Of a stretch of DNA of 38,009 nucleotides, positions 1 to 9,296 are shown piece by piece. The notes beneath the pieces are model-generated. The model made no database searches and had not been told where the DNA came from. It saw only the letters and a list, made by a program, of their open reading frames with translations. Source of the stretch: Chromatiales bacterium (GTDB taxonomy: Bacteria; Pseudomonadota; Gammaproteobacteria; JAGRGH01); contig JAGRGH010000001.1 of NCBI GenBank assembly GCA_020445605.1, positions 1 to 38,009 of the forward strand, read 5' to 3'. A program made the position numbers and the translations under genes. Every line of letters begins with the position of its first letter. The first letter of the stretch is position 1.

Positions 1-2
1 GC

Positions 3-1193
3 GGGGCTACCGGAGTAAAGACATTTTTCTATCGCTATACCAGCCCGATCACCTCAAAGCTCGTTCAGGTGAAAATCGGCAACTTCCCGGAGACCTCCCT
101 GGCCGAAGCGAGATTGAAGCTCCAGGAACTTAAACAAATTCGCCGCCAGAAACGCTGCCCGGCAACTGAGGCCAAAGAGGAGAAACGGCAGAAACGGGAG
201 CAAGCCCAGGAATTGGAACAGGGACAAGTAGAGTCGGTTGAGAAGTCCTTCACAGTTGAGAGTCTCGTGGAACTCTACCTAACCCAATATATCGAAGACC
301 GGAAATCTCCAAGCGGAAGAAAAATCGCCGGTGCACGAAAACCGAAAGGTCAGTCTGAGACGCGCAGAACCCTCTATGGCGATGTTATTCCCAAGTTGGG
401 GGAGATGCCAGCAAATGCTGTCACGCGAAAGGCTGTGGTGGATATGATCATGGCAATTGTTCAACGTGGGGCAAATGTTCAAGCAGGAAATGTGCTGAGA
501 GAGCTTGCCGCCGCCTACGAATTTGCGATTGGTCTGGGCTATTTTTCAGATGAGTTTGCAAATCCGGCAATTCTCGCCAAATCAAGCCTCAGACAGGCCA
601 AGGTGAAACTCACCCATCAACGAGGAAAAAGAGTCCTCTCTGATACCGAGTTGGCGACGTTGCTGAAATGGCTGCCTGGCTCTGATTACACTGCAACACA
701 GAAGAATGTTCTTCGATTTACCCTCTGGACAGGGTGTCGTACCGGAGAGGTCTGCAATGCGGCCTGGCAGGATATTGATCTGGAGAAGCAGACCTTTCAT
801 ATCAGGGAGAGCAAGACAGAGGTCGAGCGCTATGTCCAGCTACCACGACAGGCGGTGGAATTCTTGACAGCGCTTCGTCTAACCACGGGTGACTATCTGT
901 TTCCATCCCAGAAAACGCGGCTGCCAATCCAGCAAAAACAACTGACCGAGCAGGCCTGGCGGATGAGACAAAGCAACAGCATGGTAAATCTTCCGGCCTG
1001 GACACCTCATGATCTGCGCAGAAGTGTCAGGACTGGCTTGTCACGCCTGCAATGTCCTAACGAAGTGGCTGAAGCGGTATTGGGGCATTCACGTAGAGGG
1101 ATTGAGGGAACCTACGATTTGCACCGGTACGAGGCAGAGTGTAGGCGGTGGTTACAGAAGTGGGCGGATCATCTGGACTCGCTTATTCGTTAG
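3..1193 (+). CDS. Tyrosine recombinase (island integrase, Arm/DUF4102 type), 5' end outside window
   Basis: Site-specific recombinase of the P4/CP4 integrase kind, which inserts and excises genomic islands, often at tRNA genes. The frame is open from base 3, before the first ATG at 69, so the start lies upstream of the window. The visible N-terminus (FFYRYTSP..LVQVKIGNFP..SLAEAR) is an Arm DNA-binding domain, followed by a charged linker, a core-binding domain and the catalytic domain. Catalytic residues visible are the first Arg in WTGCRTGEV (codon 738-740), the HDLRR box near 1007-1021, the LGHS box near 1081 and the likely nucleophile Tyr in GTYDLHRY (1113-1115). It seems intact over the visible part. 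The following genes are efflux genes on the same strand, so it probably sits at one edge of an island. I saw no tRNA or attachment site. Confidence 0.9.
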   Translation, partial: GATGVKTFFYRYTSPITSKLVQVKIGNFPETSLAEARLKLQELKQIRRQKRCPATEAKEEKRQKREQAQELEQGQVESVEKSFTVESLVELYLTQYIEDRKSPSGRKIAGARKPKGQSETRRTLYGDVIPKLGEMPANAVTRKAVVDMIMAIVQRGANVQAGNVLRELAAAYEFAIGLGYFSDEFANPAILAKSSLRQAKVKLTHQRGKRVLSDTELATLLKWLPGSDYTATQKNVLRFTLWTGCRTGEVCNAAWQDIDLEKQTFHIRESKTEVERYVQLPRQAVEFLTALRLTTGDYLFPSQKTRLPIQQKQLTEQAWRMRQSNSMVNLPAWTPHDLRRSVRTGLSRLQCPNEVAEAVLGHSRRGIEGTYDLHRYEAECRRWLQKWADHLDSLIR

Positions 1194-1494
1194 TAGTTCA
1201 GACGCGATCTTACAATAAGTGTCAGGCTCCAACGGCCCGTGTCGACCCGTTGTAGTCCTTCGAACCAAACACCGGCGGAGCGATTTAATGCCTGTGTTGC
1301 ATCGACCGGTTGAACCGGCAAAGCGAATGTGGTCATTGAGCTCCAGCAATCCGGCTGGCACTTCCGACCAGTTCCGACTATTCATATTGACGTCGATTTG
1401 ATTTAATCCGGGCTCCCAGGACCGTCTCGCGCTGTATTCAAGCTTCGAAACGTGCACACCTCAACAAACGCACCCTTTTCAGTAAAACTGCCGA
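1194..1494. other. Intergenic stretch without a recognised gene
   Basis: About 300 bases between the integrase and the efflux promoter. Short open frames exist on both strands, but none has a recognisable protein pattern or a convincing ribosome binding site. No tRNA-like fold or clear direct repeat was seen, so no attachment site can be named. Confidence 0.4.
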
Positions 1495-1574
1495 TTGACA
1501 GCGGCACTTTTCAGGAGTTACCTTAACGAACGTTTGATTAATTACTCCATTCCTCTTTTCTGAAAACGGAGAGG
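1495..1574 (+). promoter_or_regulatory. Putative promoter, operator and SD hairpin of the efflux operon
   Basis: A perfect -35 hexamer TTGACA lies at 1495-1500, with a weak -10 candidate TACCTT at 1519-1524 (18-nt spacing). Directly downstream, 1523-1541 is an AT-rich imperfect palindrome around a central ACGT (TTAACGAACGTTTGATTAA). Its size and place suit a TetR-family operator, and the second gene of the operon encodes such a regulator. Just before the start codon, CCTCTTTT (1552-1559) can pair with AAAA (1563-1566) and AGAGG (1570-1574), which would cover the SD. Binding by the regulator is inference. Confidence 0.4.
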
Positions 1575-1577
1575 TCG

Positions 1578-2870
1578 GTGCAAGGCATACGGACAGCAAA
1601 AGGTTTTGTGATTCTGGTGGCATTACTGTTATCGACGACGAGTCATTCGGAATCGCTTGAGGACGCCTGGAGAACAGCTCTCGCAGTTGATCATAGTCTC
1701 AGAGCGGCCCACCTTACCGCTGCCTCGGAGGAAGCGCGTCTGGATGCTGCGAAATCCCGCCGACTGCCAACGCTGAACGTGGAGGCTGGGTACCTCTCCA
1801 AGAGCGATCCCTCTATTGTTGATATCAGCGAGCTCAATTTACCCGCCGTTGAGCAGTTTCAGGCTGATGAAAAGGAGAGCCTCTCATACGGCGCCAATGT
1901 TAGTGTGCCCGTATATACCGGTGGCCGTATTAGCCAGGGCATCAATGCGGCCAACCACCAGCTTGAGGCGGCACAGAGTGAAACCGCCACAGCCATCCAG
2001 AATCTGAAGATGCGGGTGGCTGAAGCATACATAACTGTGCTTCGAACACACCGCGCCCGCACGGTAGCCGAAAGCCAGGTAATGAGTCTGGAGGCTCATG
2101 CCGAAGATACGGAGCACTTGTTTGAGCAGGGTCTGACCGACAAAAACGCGTTACTGTCAGCGCGCGTTGCGTTAGCGGATGCGAAACACCAGTCCTTACA
2201 GGCATGCAACGACGTTGATGTGGCACAAGCCGCATACAACCGTATTTTAGGTCGACCGCTTACCCAGGCGGCAGCCCCGGATGAAGTCGAACTTGTCCTT
2301 CCGGATGATGACCTGGAAGATTTGACACTCCGTGCGCTACAACAACGGCCTTCAATATCTATTCTTTCCCATCGGATGGAAGCCTTTCAAGCACAAGCAG
2401 CCGCAGAAAGATCGGTGCGGCGTCCACAGGCGGCGATAAGCGGTGGCTATAACCATACGGAAAACGAGTTTCAGGCCCACGAAGGTATCTGGTCGGTAAA
2501 ACTTGGCCTGGAATGGAAACTCTTCGATGGTGGGACGGCTAACCATACAAGTGCTGCGATCATCCGTAAAGCCGATGCCTTGTCCGAGTCGCGCGCCGAC
2601 CTGGCATCAAGGATCACGCTAGAGGTGCGGGAAGCCTGGCTGGATTTGAATGAAAGCCGGGAACGTATTGCTGTCACACAGCAAGCTGTCAGCCAGGCTG
2701 AAGAAAATCTAAAGGTGGCGGTAAACCTTTTTAAAGCTGGCATGGCCACGCATACGGAGGTCTTGGAGGCAGAACGTCTGCGCACCACAACCTATACCAA
2801 TAACAACAATGCAATCTATGACGCAGCGCTCGCTGGGTTGCGTCTGCGTCGCACTCTGGGTGAATTATGA
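1578..2870 (+). CDS. TolC-family outer membrane efflux channel
   Basis: Outer membrane channel of a tripartite efflux pump, 430 aa, about the usual length for the TolC/OEP family. The GTG at 1578 is preceded by GAGAGG. Residues 1-25 form a secretion signal ending near SHSES. The rest shows the two-fold OEP repeat: long helical segments rich in Ala, Glu and Gln, alternating with strands such as LSYGANVSVPVYTGGRI and WSVKLGLEWKLFDGGTA, which are the paired strand motifs of the family. No lipobox Cys is seen, so it is TolC-like rather than an OprM-type lipoprotein. It is the first gene of a four-gene operon. Its stop overlaps the start of the TetR gene by 4 bases (ATGA), so translation is probably coupled. 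Substrate unknown. Confidence 0.9.
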   Translation: MQGIRTAKGFVILVALLLSTTSHSESLEDAWRTALAVDHSLRAAHLTAASEEARLDAAKSRRLPTLNVEAGYLSKSDPSIVDISELNLPAVEQFQADEKESLSYGANVSVPVYTGGRISQGINAANHQLEAAQSETATAIQNLKMRVAEAYITVLRTHRARTVAESQVMSLEAHAEDTEHLFEQGLTDKNALLSARVALADAKHQSLQACNDVDVAQAAYNRILGRPLTQAAAPDEVELVLPDDDLEDLTLRALQQRPSISILSHRMEAFQAQAAAERSVRRPQAAISGGYNHTENEFQAHEGIWSVKLGLEWKLFDGGTANHTSAAIIRKADALSESRADLASRITLEVREAWLDLNESRERIAVTQQAVSQAEENLKVAVNLFKAGMATHTEVLEAERLRTTTYTNNNNAIYDAALAGLRLRRTLGEL

Positions 2871-3469
2871 CACGTCCCAAGAACCCTAAAAGCAAGGCGC
2901 ATATCCTGGAGCTGGCGATCCCATTGTTTGCCCAATCGGGATTTGCAGGTGTGTCCATGCGGGATATCGCCAAGACAGTTGGCGTCACCGCCGCTTCGCT
3001 CTACCACCATTTTCCGGACAAAGAGGCGCTGTATCTGCAAACGATGGCAAAGGCCTTTGAAGACAAGGCCGAGGGCTTCGAGAAAGCGCTGTCAGCCACG
3101 GGGACGGCTGAACAACGCCTGGAGAAATTTGTCGCGACCTTCACGAAATTGATGAGTGACGATCCGGACTTCAGGGCACTGCTGCAACGTGAGCTGCTGG
3201 ATGGTGATGAAACCCGTTTGAAGCTGCTGGCCGAGCAGGTATTCCGTGAACCCTTTGTCGCCATGGAGGCGCTGGTCAGTGAACTGGTGCCTAGCTGTGA
3301 TGCGCACATGCTCGCCATTTCCATGGCCAGTCTGATTTTATATCACTTGGAAACAGCGCCTATTCGCCGATTCTTCCCTGGAGGTAAAGCAAAACACAAC
3401 AAGCCGACTGTTATAGCTCGGCATGTGACGCGACTGTTACTTCACGGATTGAGGGGATGCGGCAAATGA
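2867..3469 (+). CDS. TetR/AcrR-family transcriptional regulator
   Basis: A 200-aa one-domain-pair repressor. Residues about 8-56 form the TetR HTH (AIPLFAQSGFAGVSMRDIAK, then VTAASLYHHFPDKEALY), which matches the family consensus closely. The C-terminal helical part (about 60-200) would bind the inducer and is not conserved. It overlaps the TolC-type gene before it and the adaptor gene after it by ATGA junctions, so it is made from the same transcript as the pump it most likely controls. That gives a feedback loop: repressor and pump rise together when the operon is derepressed. The palindrome at 1523-1541 is the best operator candidate. Ligand unknown. Confidence 0.9.
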   Translation: MTRPKNPKSKAHILELAIPLFAQSGFAGVSMRDIAKTVGVTAASLYHHFPDKEALYLQTMAKAFEDKAEGFEKALSATGTAEQRLEKFVATFTKLMSDDPDFRALLQRELLDGDETRLKLLAEQVFREPFVAMEALVSELVPSCDAHMLAISMASLILYHLETAPIRRFFPGGKAKHNKPTVIARHVTRLLLHGLRGCGK

Positions 3470-4521
3470 GTCGTTTGAGGTCGCAAGTCGTTCTACTGAT
3501 TCTGGTGGCGGTGGCCATGCTGGGAGGCTGCAATGATCCTGATGCCGGTGAAGATATCCAGACTAGAGAGCAAACCGCAAACCTGCACAGTGTCCAGGTG
3601 GCATTGACGGCGATTCCGCGCATCTACCAGTCACCCGGCAGCGTCGTTTCCAGTCAGGAATTCGTGGTGACATCCAACATCAGCGGATTCATACAGGTGA
3701 TCGCAGTCGAGGAAGGTGACTGGGTCGAAGCAGGCGACTGCCTGGTGCAGATTGATCCGACCAAGGTTGAACGCGCGATCGCACAGGCCGAAGCCTCGGT
3801 CGCCGCAGCGCGCGCGGAGCTGGAAGACGCCGAAGACGATGTCAGGAAATACCGGGCCCTGGTCAAATCAGAATCTATCTCCAAAGAACGGTTGAGAAAG
3901 GCTGTCTTGCGCCAGAAGCAGGCCAGGGCTGCATTGAATAACGCGCAGGCAGCGCTGGATGTCCAACGCACCGACCTCGACTACATCCAGATTACCAGTC
4001 CGGCCAGTGCTCAAGTCAGCAAACGTCTCTTGAATGTAGGTGATCTGTCGCTTCCGGGTGCTCCCATCCTCCAGCTGGAATCGCTGGAGTCGATGGAATT
4101 CGAGACCCACGTGCCGGAAAAGATCCTTATCCATATCCAGCTGGGGCAACCCGTCACCGTCGAACTGGATGTCCTTGATCAGACCATCACAGGCGAGCTG
4201 ATGGCAGCCGTTCAGTCAGCAGATCCGGCGACTCGCAGCGGCAAAGTGAAGGTAAGGTTACCGGATCGTGCTGATCTCATACCGGGCATGTTTGGGCGCG
4301 TCTCGTTTATCACGGGAAACGATACCTACCTCACTGTGCCTGAAACCAGTGTGGTGACACGAGCCGGTGTGGAGGGCGTCTTTGTTGTCAGCCGGGAATA
4401 CGGCGCACGCTTTGTCAGTGTCAGAACCGGGGCGCGATGGAAAGACCAGCGAATCATCCTAGCGGGTCTTCGGCCGGATGACCGCGTTCTTCCTGATCCA
4501 CCGGCAGCAAGATTTGATTGA
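3466..4521 (+). CDS. RND efflux periplasmic adaptor, lipoprotein
   Basis: Membrane fusion protein linking the inner membrane RND pump to the outer membrane channel. I chose ATG 3466 because it forms the ATGA overlap with the TetR gene and has GAGGGG about 10 bases upstream. An in-frame ATG at 3457 is too close to that SD. A type II signal ends in LGGC with Cys22 as the lipid site, so it is anchored in the inner membrane. The HlyD order is visible: a barrel and lipoyl half (SNISGFIQVIAVEEGDWVEA), a helical hairpin (about 100-165, rich in Ala/Glu/Lys), the second lipoyl half (ITSPASAQVSKRLLNVGD), then the barrel and membrane-proximal parts. About 351 aa, a normal length. Confidence 0.9.
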   Translation: MSRLRSQVVLLILVAVAMLGGCNDPDAGEDIQTREQTANLHSVQVALTAIPRIYQSPGSVVSSQEFVVTSNISGFIQVIAVEEGDWVEAGDCLVQIDPTKVERAIAQAEASVAAARAELEDAEDDVRKYRALVKSESISKERLRKAVLRQKQARAALNNAQAALDVQRTDLDYIQITSPASAQVSKRLLNVGDLSLPGAPILQLESLESMEFETHVPEKILIHIQLGQPVTVELDVLDQTITGELMAAVQSADPATRSGKVKVRLPDRADLIPGMFGRVSFITGNDTYLTVPETSVVTRAGVEGVFVVSREYGARFVSVRTGARWKDQRIILAGLRPDDRVLPDPPAARFD

Positions 4522-4532
4522 CGGCCGCTGCG

Positions 4533-7500
4533 ATGAGCGAAAAAGATGCGACTTCATCACTGAATATTGCGGGCCATCTGGCACAGACGTTTGTCGAATC
4601 CCGTCTTGTTATTCTAATGATTCTGGGCATCCTGCTATATGGCAGTTTTGGCCTGGTTTTCACGCCACGCGAGGAAAATCCACAGATTGTTGTACCAGCG
4701 GCCGAGGTGCAGGTGGCCTACCCGGGTGCTCAGCCGCTCGAAGTCGAGCATGCGATCCTGAGACCACTGGAAACACTGCTGAGTACCATCGATGGCGTAA
4801 AACATACCTATGGCACAGCACTCGCCGGGATGGCTGTTGTGCAGGTAGAGTTCGAGGTTGGCGAAGATAAGGATGATGCCCTGGTCAGGATATATGACCA
4901 CGTGTTACGGCATCAGGATGAACTGCCGGTGGAGGCTGGCGAGCCGAAGATAAAAAATATCGATGTCGATGATGTGCCCGTGTTCACCCTGACACTGGCA
5001 TCAGATCAGTACTCCGATTACGAACTCTATCGAATGGCTGAACGTGTTCTGGAGCGCCTGCGCAGTGTTTCCGGAATCGGGGCCAATTATATTGTGGGCG
5101 GGCGTCAGCGCGAACTCAGAATTGCGGTCGACCCGGAGCGCCTGCGGGCCTTCGCCATCCCGGTGGAGCAAATCAAGGTGGCGGTGCAGACGGCTAACGT
5201 AGCTTCGCCATTGGGTGCACAGGTGATAGAAGGCGAAAACCGGCAGATCCGGCTTGAGGGTCACTTGAACAGCAGCCACGAACTACAGGATTTGGTGGTC
5301 GGTAAAAACGAAGGTAGGGTGATACATCTTCGTGATGTTGCCGAGGTGATCGACGGACCGCCCGCCGAACACCGGCGCTATACCCGCTTTGCGTTTGGAG
5401 TCGCTGATACACGTTCACTGAACACATTGGGCAAGGAAATGGCAGCGGTCACTATCGCTATCGCCAAACGTCCGGGGATTGATGCAGTGCCTTTTACCCG
5501 AGAACTCAGAGGTCGTCTGGATCAAATCAAGCACAGCATCCTGCCCCCGGATGTCTACGCCACCGTGACGCGTGACGACGGCGAGAAGGCCAACCATACC
5601 GTTAACCGGCTGGTCGAGCACATGTTTATAGCGATCGGTTCCGTCACTATCGTGCTGTTTTTATTTTTGGGCTGGCGCGCCGCCATCATTGTCTTGCTGG
5701 CTATTCCACTGGTGATTCTGGTGGTGTTGGGTTCAGATATGCTTGCGGGACCTACCCTCAATCGTATCAGCCTGTATGCGCTCATTCTCTCGCTGGGTAT
5801 GCTGGTCGACGACGCCATTGTCGTTATTGAGAATGCACACCGGCATTTCGCAATGCTGCCCCGAGATACAGGGCGTGATGCCAAAGCACGCAGTGTCGTA
5901 CTGGCCACCAACGAAATCGGCAACCCCACGACACTTGCGACCTTTACCGTCGTTGTTGTCTTTCTCTCGCTGCTGCTGGTGACGGGCATGCTGGGTCAGT
6001 ACTTCCGGCCCATGACTTTCAATCTGCCTGTTGCCATGATCGCATCGCTGTTGCTTGCCTACTCGGTGACACCGTGGATGATCCGGCGCTGGTTGCCCGT
6101 CGGCAATCACCAGGGTGAGGAGGCTCCAGCAAGAGATTGGCTACAGAAGGGCTACCGGGCACTGTTTCTGCCACTCGTCACCCATAAAAGGAAGCGCCAT
6201 GCTTTTTATGCAGTGGTGGGTCTGCTGCTGGTACTTTCGCTGTTGCAGCCTGCCTGGCAGTTCATACGTCCACAGGGTGTCTCCGGCGCGACCTCGATGA
6301 TGGGGGTTCCACTGGCCTTTCTCCCAAAGGCCGATAAAAACACCTTCCTGGTCAGTCTGCGGATGGCAGACAATACGCCGCTGGAAGACACTGACCGCAT
6401 CGCGCGCGACATTGAGGCCGTCCTGGTACGCCATCTCGAAGTACAGAACATCGAGAGTTATGTCGGGACGCCCTCGGTCATCGATTTCAACGGACAGTTA
6501 CGCGGCAGCGGTTCCCGCATTGGACCGCAGTATGCAGAGATCCGCGTTAATCTGACGGATAAGACCACACGGGATATTGCCTCGATAGAAATTGTTCACC
6601 AGTTGCGCCCAGCAATTAAGGCAGTGGTAAAAGACTACCCTGACGCCGTGGTTCAGTTGGTTGAAGACCCGCCGGGGCCCCCGGTTCGCGCTACGGTATT
6701 TGCCGAGATTTATGGCGCAAACCGGAAAGTACTGGAAAAACTGGCTAAGGATATCGAGGGTGAGTTTGGCTCCACGTTCGATATGGCTGAAGTCTTTACC
6801 AGCGTACCCACGGACATCATGGAATATCGTATTGCCGTCGACCGTGAAAAGTCCGCGTTATCGGGGATCAGCACGGCACAAGTCACTGCGAGTCTGGCGC
6901 AATTGATGCCGGGAGAGACACTCGGTTACGCACACATTGACGGTGAGCGCCAACCGGTGCCGATTCGATTTCAGGTCCCCCGCCAGCAACGGATTGAACC
7001 GGACCAGTTGGAGCGTGTAGGGATAAGCAATGATCAGGGGCAACATGTCCCGCTATCCGAGTTGACGAAGATTGAGATAGCTGAATACCCCCGTCCGATC
7101 TTTCATAAAGACACGGAACGCGTCGAGTATGTGGGTGGGGAACTCAGGGACAGTGCGCCGGTGTATGCGATTCTGGATCTGGATAAACGTCTGGATGGCC
7201 GTGATCTCGGCGAAGACGGGAACCTGACGACTGCCAATCTTCGTTTCAATTCCGACCGTCCCAATACACTGGAAGGCTACAAGCTGCTTTGGGAAGGTGA
7301 ATTACGGCTGACCCTGGACGCCTTTCGGGATATGGGGATCGCTTTACTGTTGGCACTGGCGGCTATTTATCTGTTGCTGGTCGGATACTATCGCTCGTTC
7401 CGTCTACCGATACTGGCCATGGTATCGATTCCGTTGGCAATGATCGGTGTTTTTCCAGGGCACTGGATCCTGGGCGTGACGTTCTCGGCCGCCTCCATGA

Positions 7501-7826
7501 TCGGTGTGATTGCCCTGGCCGGTGTAGTGGTACGAAACTCGCTGCTGATCATCGACTTCATTCAGGCCTATCAGAAGGAGGGATATTCTCTCGAAGAAGC
7601 CATTTGTGAGGCCGGTACCGTTCGTCTTCGGCCAATTTTACTAACGACCCTGGCGATTATATTCGGCACGGCAATCATGGTGCCGGATGCCGTAATCGGT
7701 GGTCTGGCAATCAGTCTGATCTTCGGTGCAGCCAGTTCAGCCGTCTTTACAGTATTTGTAGTGCCGCTGCTGTATCGCAGATTGGTGTCAGTGGATGCGG
7801 GGATACCTGATCTGGAGCCTGAATAG
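4533..7826 (+). CDS. RND-family efflux pump permease
   Basis: Inner membrane proton-driven exporter, about 1097 aa, the full length of the AcrB/MexB superfamily. It has the expected order: a first transmembrane helix (residues about 20-42), a large periplasmic porter loop, a helix bundle, a second transmembrane helix, a second loop and a closing bundle. The proton-relay motif GMLVDDAIVVIENAH is present, with the Asp pair at about residues 426-427. ATG 4533 is preferred. An upstream TTG at 4518 in the same frame overlaps the adaptor stop, and neither has a strong SD. Many RND pumps of this branch (with a lipoprotein adaptor and TolC-type partner) export organic toxicants, but the sequence does not give the substrate. 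Nothing suggests a frameshift. Confidence 0.92.
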   Translation: MSEKDATSSLNIAGHLAQTFVESRLVILMILGILLYGSFGLVFTPREENPQIVVPAAEVQVAYPGAQPLEVEHAILRPLETLLSTIDGVKHTYGTALAGMAVVQVEFEVGEDKDDALVRIYDHVLRHQDELPVEAGEPKIKNIDVDDVPVFTLTLASDQYSDYELYRMAERVLERLRSVSGIGANYIVGGRQRELRIAVDPERLRAFAIPVEQIKVAVQTANVASPLGAQVIEGENRQIRLEGHLNSSHELQDLVVGKNEGRVIHLRDVAEVIDGPPAEHRRYTRFAFGVADTRSLNTLGKEMAAVTIAIAKRPGIDAVPFTRELRGRLDQIKHSILPPDVYATVTRDDGEKANHTVNRLVEHMFIAIGSVTIVLFLFLGWRAAIIVLLAIPLVILVVLGSDMLAGPTLNRISLYALILSLGMLVDDAIVVIENAHRHFAMLPRDTGRDAKARSVVLATNEIGNPTTLATFTVVVVFLSLLLVTGMLGQYFRPMTFNLPVAMIASLLLAYSVTPWMIRRWLPVGNHQGEEAPARDWLQKGYRALFLPLVTHKRKRHAFYAVVGLLLVLSLLQPAWQFIRPQGVSGATSMMGVPLAFLPKADKNTFLVSLRMADNTPLEDTDRIARDIEAVLVRHLEVQNIESYVGTPSVIDFNGQLRGSGSRIGPQYAEIRVNLTDKTTRDIASIEIVHQLRPAIKAVVKDYPDAVVQLVEDPPGPPVRATVFAEIYGANRKVLEKLAKDIEGEFGSTFDMAEVFTSVPTDIMEYRIAVDREKSALSGISTAQVTASLAQLMPGETLGYAHIDGERQPVPIRFQVPRQQRIEPDQLERVGISNDQGQHVPLSELTKIEIAEYPRPIFHKDTERVEYVGGELRDSAPVYAILDLDKRLDGRDLGEDGNLTTANLRFNSDRPNTLEGYKLLWEGELRLTLDAFRDMGIALLLALAAIYLLLVGYYRSFRLPILAMVSIPLAMIGVFPGHWILGVTFSAASMIGVIALAGVVVRNSLLIIDFIQAYQKEGYSLEEAICEAGTVRLRPILLTTLAIIFGTAIMVPDAVIGGLAISLIFGAASSAVFTVFVVPLLYRRLVSVDAGIPDLEPE

Positions 7827-7877
7827 ATGACAAGTGAAAGGCTTCGTTTGGTGGGTTTTTACTAATACCGATGTCCG

Positions 7878-8453
7878 ATGGTTATTCAAACTGAATCACG
7901 TCTCACCACCAAGATTAGCCTGCTACTGGTTGGCTTAGTCGTGGTCAGTATGGCCGATGCCGGTGAAGTGTTGAAAGCGAAGGTTACTCATCAGTCGGGG
8001 CTTTACACGCCGGAACTGGACGCTCGGATTACTGCACCGGTGCCAGACGTACACCGCCTGCTGACCGCCTACAACCACCTCGAACAAGTGAACCCCGCAG
8101 TAAAGGAAAGTGCGATCATCGAAACCTACAGCCCGGCTCATCACCGGGTCCGCAGTGTAATCGAGGCTTGTGTTGCTTTCTTCTGTAAGCGCCTGATACA
8201 GGTTTGGGATGTGGAACAACGCAGCAACGGTGAAATTGTGGCAGCGATTGTGCCGGAGGTAAGCAACTTCCGCTTTGGCGACGCACACTGGGTATTACAG
8301 GAGGAAAACGGCGGGACACACCTGCAATTCACGACACGTCTCGAACCCGCATTCTGGGTGCCGCCTCTGATCGGCCCCTGGATAATCCGCTATAAACTAC
8401 ATCAGGAGGGACTGGAGAGCGTAGAAAACCTGGAGCGCTTGGCCCGTTTCTGA
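7878..8453 (+). CDS. Secreted START/SRPBCC-like protein
   Basis: A 191-aa protein with a signal peptide (TKISLLLVGLVVVSMADAGE) followed by a fold like the START/polyketide cyclase (SRPBCC) group. Features that fit are ITAPVPDVHRLLTAYNHLEQVNP near the start, a central run of strands, and a C-terminal amphipathic helix (RYKLHQEGLESVENLERLAR). Such domains have a hydrophobic pocket for lipids or aromatic compounds. The mature protein would be periplasmic. It starts 51 bases after the RND gene on the same strand, so it may be transcribed with the pump. A role in handling the pump's substrate or membrane lipid is inference. Cys residues in EACVAFFCKR could form a disulfide. Confidence 0.7.
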   Translation: MVIQTESRLTTKISLLLVGLVVVSMADAGEVLKAKVTHQSGLYTPELDARITAPVPDVHRLLTAYNHLEQVNPAVKESAIIETYSPAHHRVRSVIEACVAFFCKRLIQVWDVEQRSNGEIVAAIVPEVSNFRFGDAHWVLQEENGGTHLQFTTRLEPAFWVPPLIGPWIIRYKLHQEGLESVENLERLARF

Positions 8454-8670
8454 ATTGAATTCATCGAATAGCAGGAAAGGGTCGTATGCCAACTATCATG
8501 GTCTGTATATAAACGACTGTTTTTTAACCTGCCGTTCGTCGCTTTGAATTGGATGGCAGGAGCTGGCCGTTCTGAGCCACTGTCAGACGGATAGGGCGCG
8601 CGACCTCATCTGACTAGGTTGGGGTCGCTCGAGTCTGAGCTCAAGCAGCTAATTTGTGACAAACAATCAT

Positions 8671-8928
8671 TCAAGCTGCCAGATTCTGCCGTTTTTCAAT
8701 GAGAAGTTTTACCACGGCTTGAAGTTCCTCTGTTGTTTTTCCTGAGGCAAATGCATTTAACATGGTATCCACTTCATGGGCCAGCCAGCCGACAGAACGA
8801 TTACCAAGGGAAACTCCAGGAGGGAACAAGCCTTCACTGATTCGACGATAGAGGGTCGCGTGACTCATCCCGGTTCGATTCAACACCGCTGGTTTTCTTT
8901 CGATTCGGATTGCGTGATGCTCAGGCAT
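8671..8928 (-). CDS. AlpA-family phage/island regulatory protein
   Basis: An 85-aa DNA-binding protein. Residues 14-50 (VLNRTGMSHATLYRRISEGLFPPGVSLG followed by RSVGWLAHEVDTML) match the AlpA/MerR-like winged HTH that controls integrase or excision genes in P4-like islands. The C-terminal 30 residues are a helix ending in KRQNLAA. It faces away from the efflux operon and lies next to the remnant of an integrase, the usual AlpA setting. Its partner integrase could be the remnant at 9147-9296 or the one at the left edge. Confidence 0.85.
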   Translation of the reverse strand: MPEHHAIRIERKPAVLNRTGMSHATLYRRISEGLFPPGVSLGNRSVGWLAHEVDTMLNAFASGKTTEELQAVVKLLIEKRQNLAA

Positions 8929-9146
8929 ACGCGATGACTACCCGAAGTGGGGGTGGTGTGCGATTGTCGGTTGCCTCATGAATTCACGTGCTCCACAGTG
9001 CTTTGATACACAGTTCATACTAACGGCGGCTCGTGCGAGAAAAACCCGGAAAAGCGGGCAGACAGGTGCGGGCTTTCGTCATTGAAAGCGCGCCGGTGCT
9101 TGTCGATGAGCGGCGGTGATTACAGATACTTCTTGAAGTACGCCAA

Positions 9147-9296
9147 GCTCACACGCACGGTGAGGCCTTGACACGTCTGTCGAAAGTCTTTGGTGTGATG
9201 GAGTTGGCCCGGATCAGCGGGCACCGTGATCTTCGGGTATTGCAGAACGTCTATTTCGCTCCTTCAGTGAAGGACCTGTCCGATAAGCTCGATTAG
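9147..9296 (+). pseudogene. Tyrosine integrase C-terminal remnant
   Basis: Reading from 9147 gives AHTHGEALTRLSKVFG, then MELARISGHRDLRVLQNVYF, ending at TAG 9294-9296. This is the last ~50 residues of a tyrosine recombinase: the helix after the HxxR box (normally RHEALTRL, here degraded to THGEALTRL), the SGHRD box, and the Tyr of NVYF in the nucleophile position. A stop codon closes the frame a few codons upstream and no catalytic Arg segment precedes it, so the gene is broken. It overlaps the convergent HTH gene by 4 bases. Confidence 0.7.

Noticed and set aside
1152-1457. 101-codon minus-strand open frame after the integrase
   Set aside because: It overlaps the integrase end, has no family pattern and no good start signal.
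8655-8667. GTGACAAACAATC, similar to the P1-linker of the three-stem RNA
   Set aside because: No matching left arm of P1, no P2 and no GGAYCRTGCAAC core follow, so it is probably chance.
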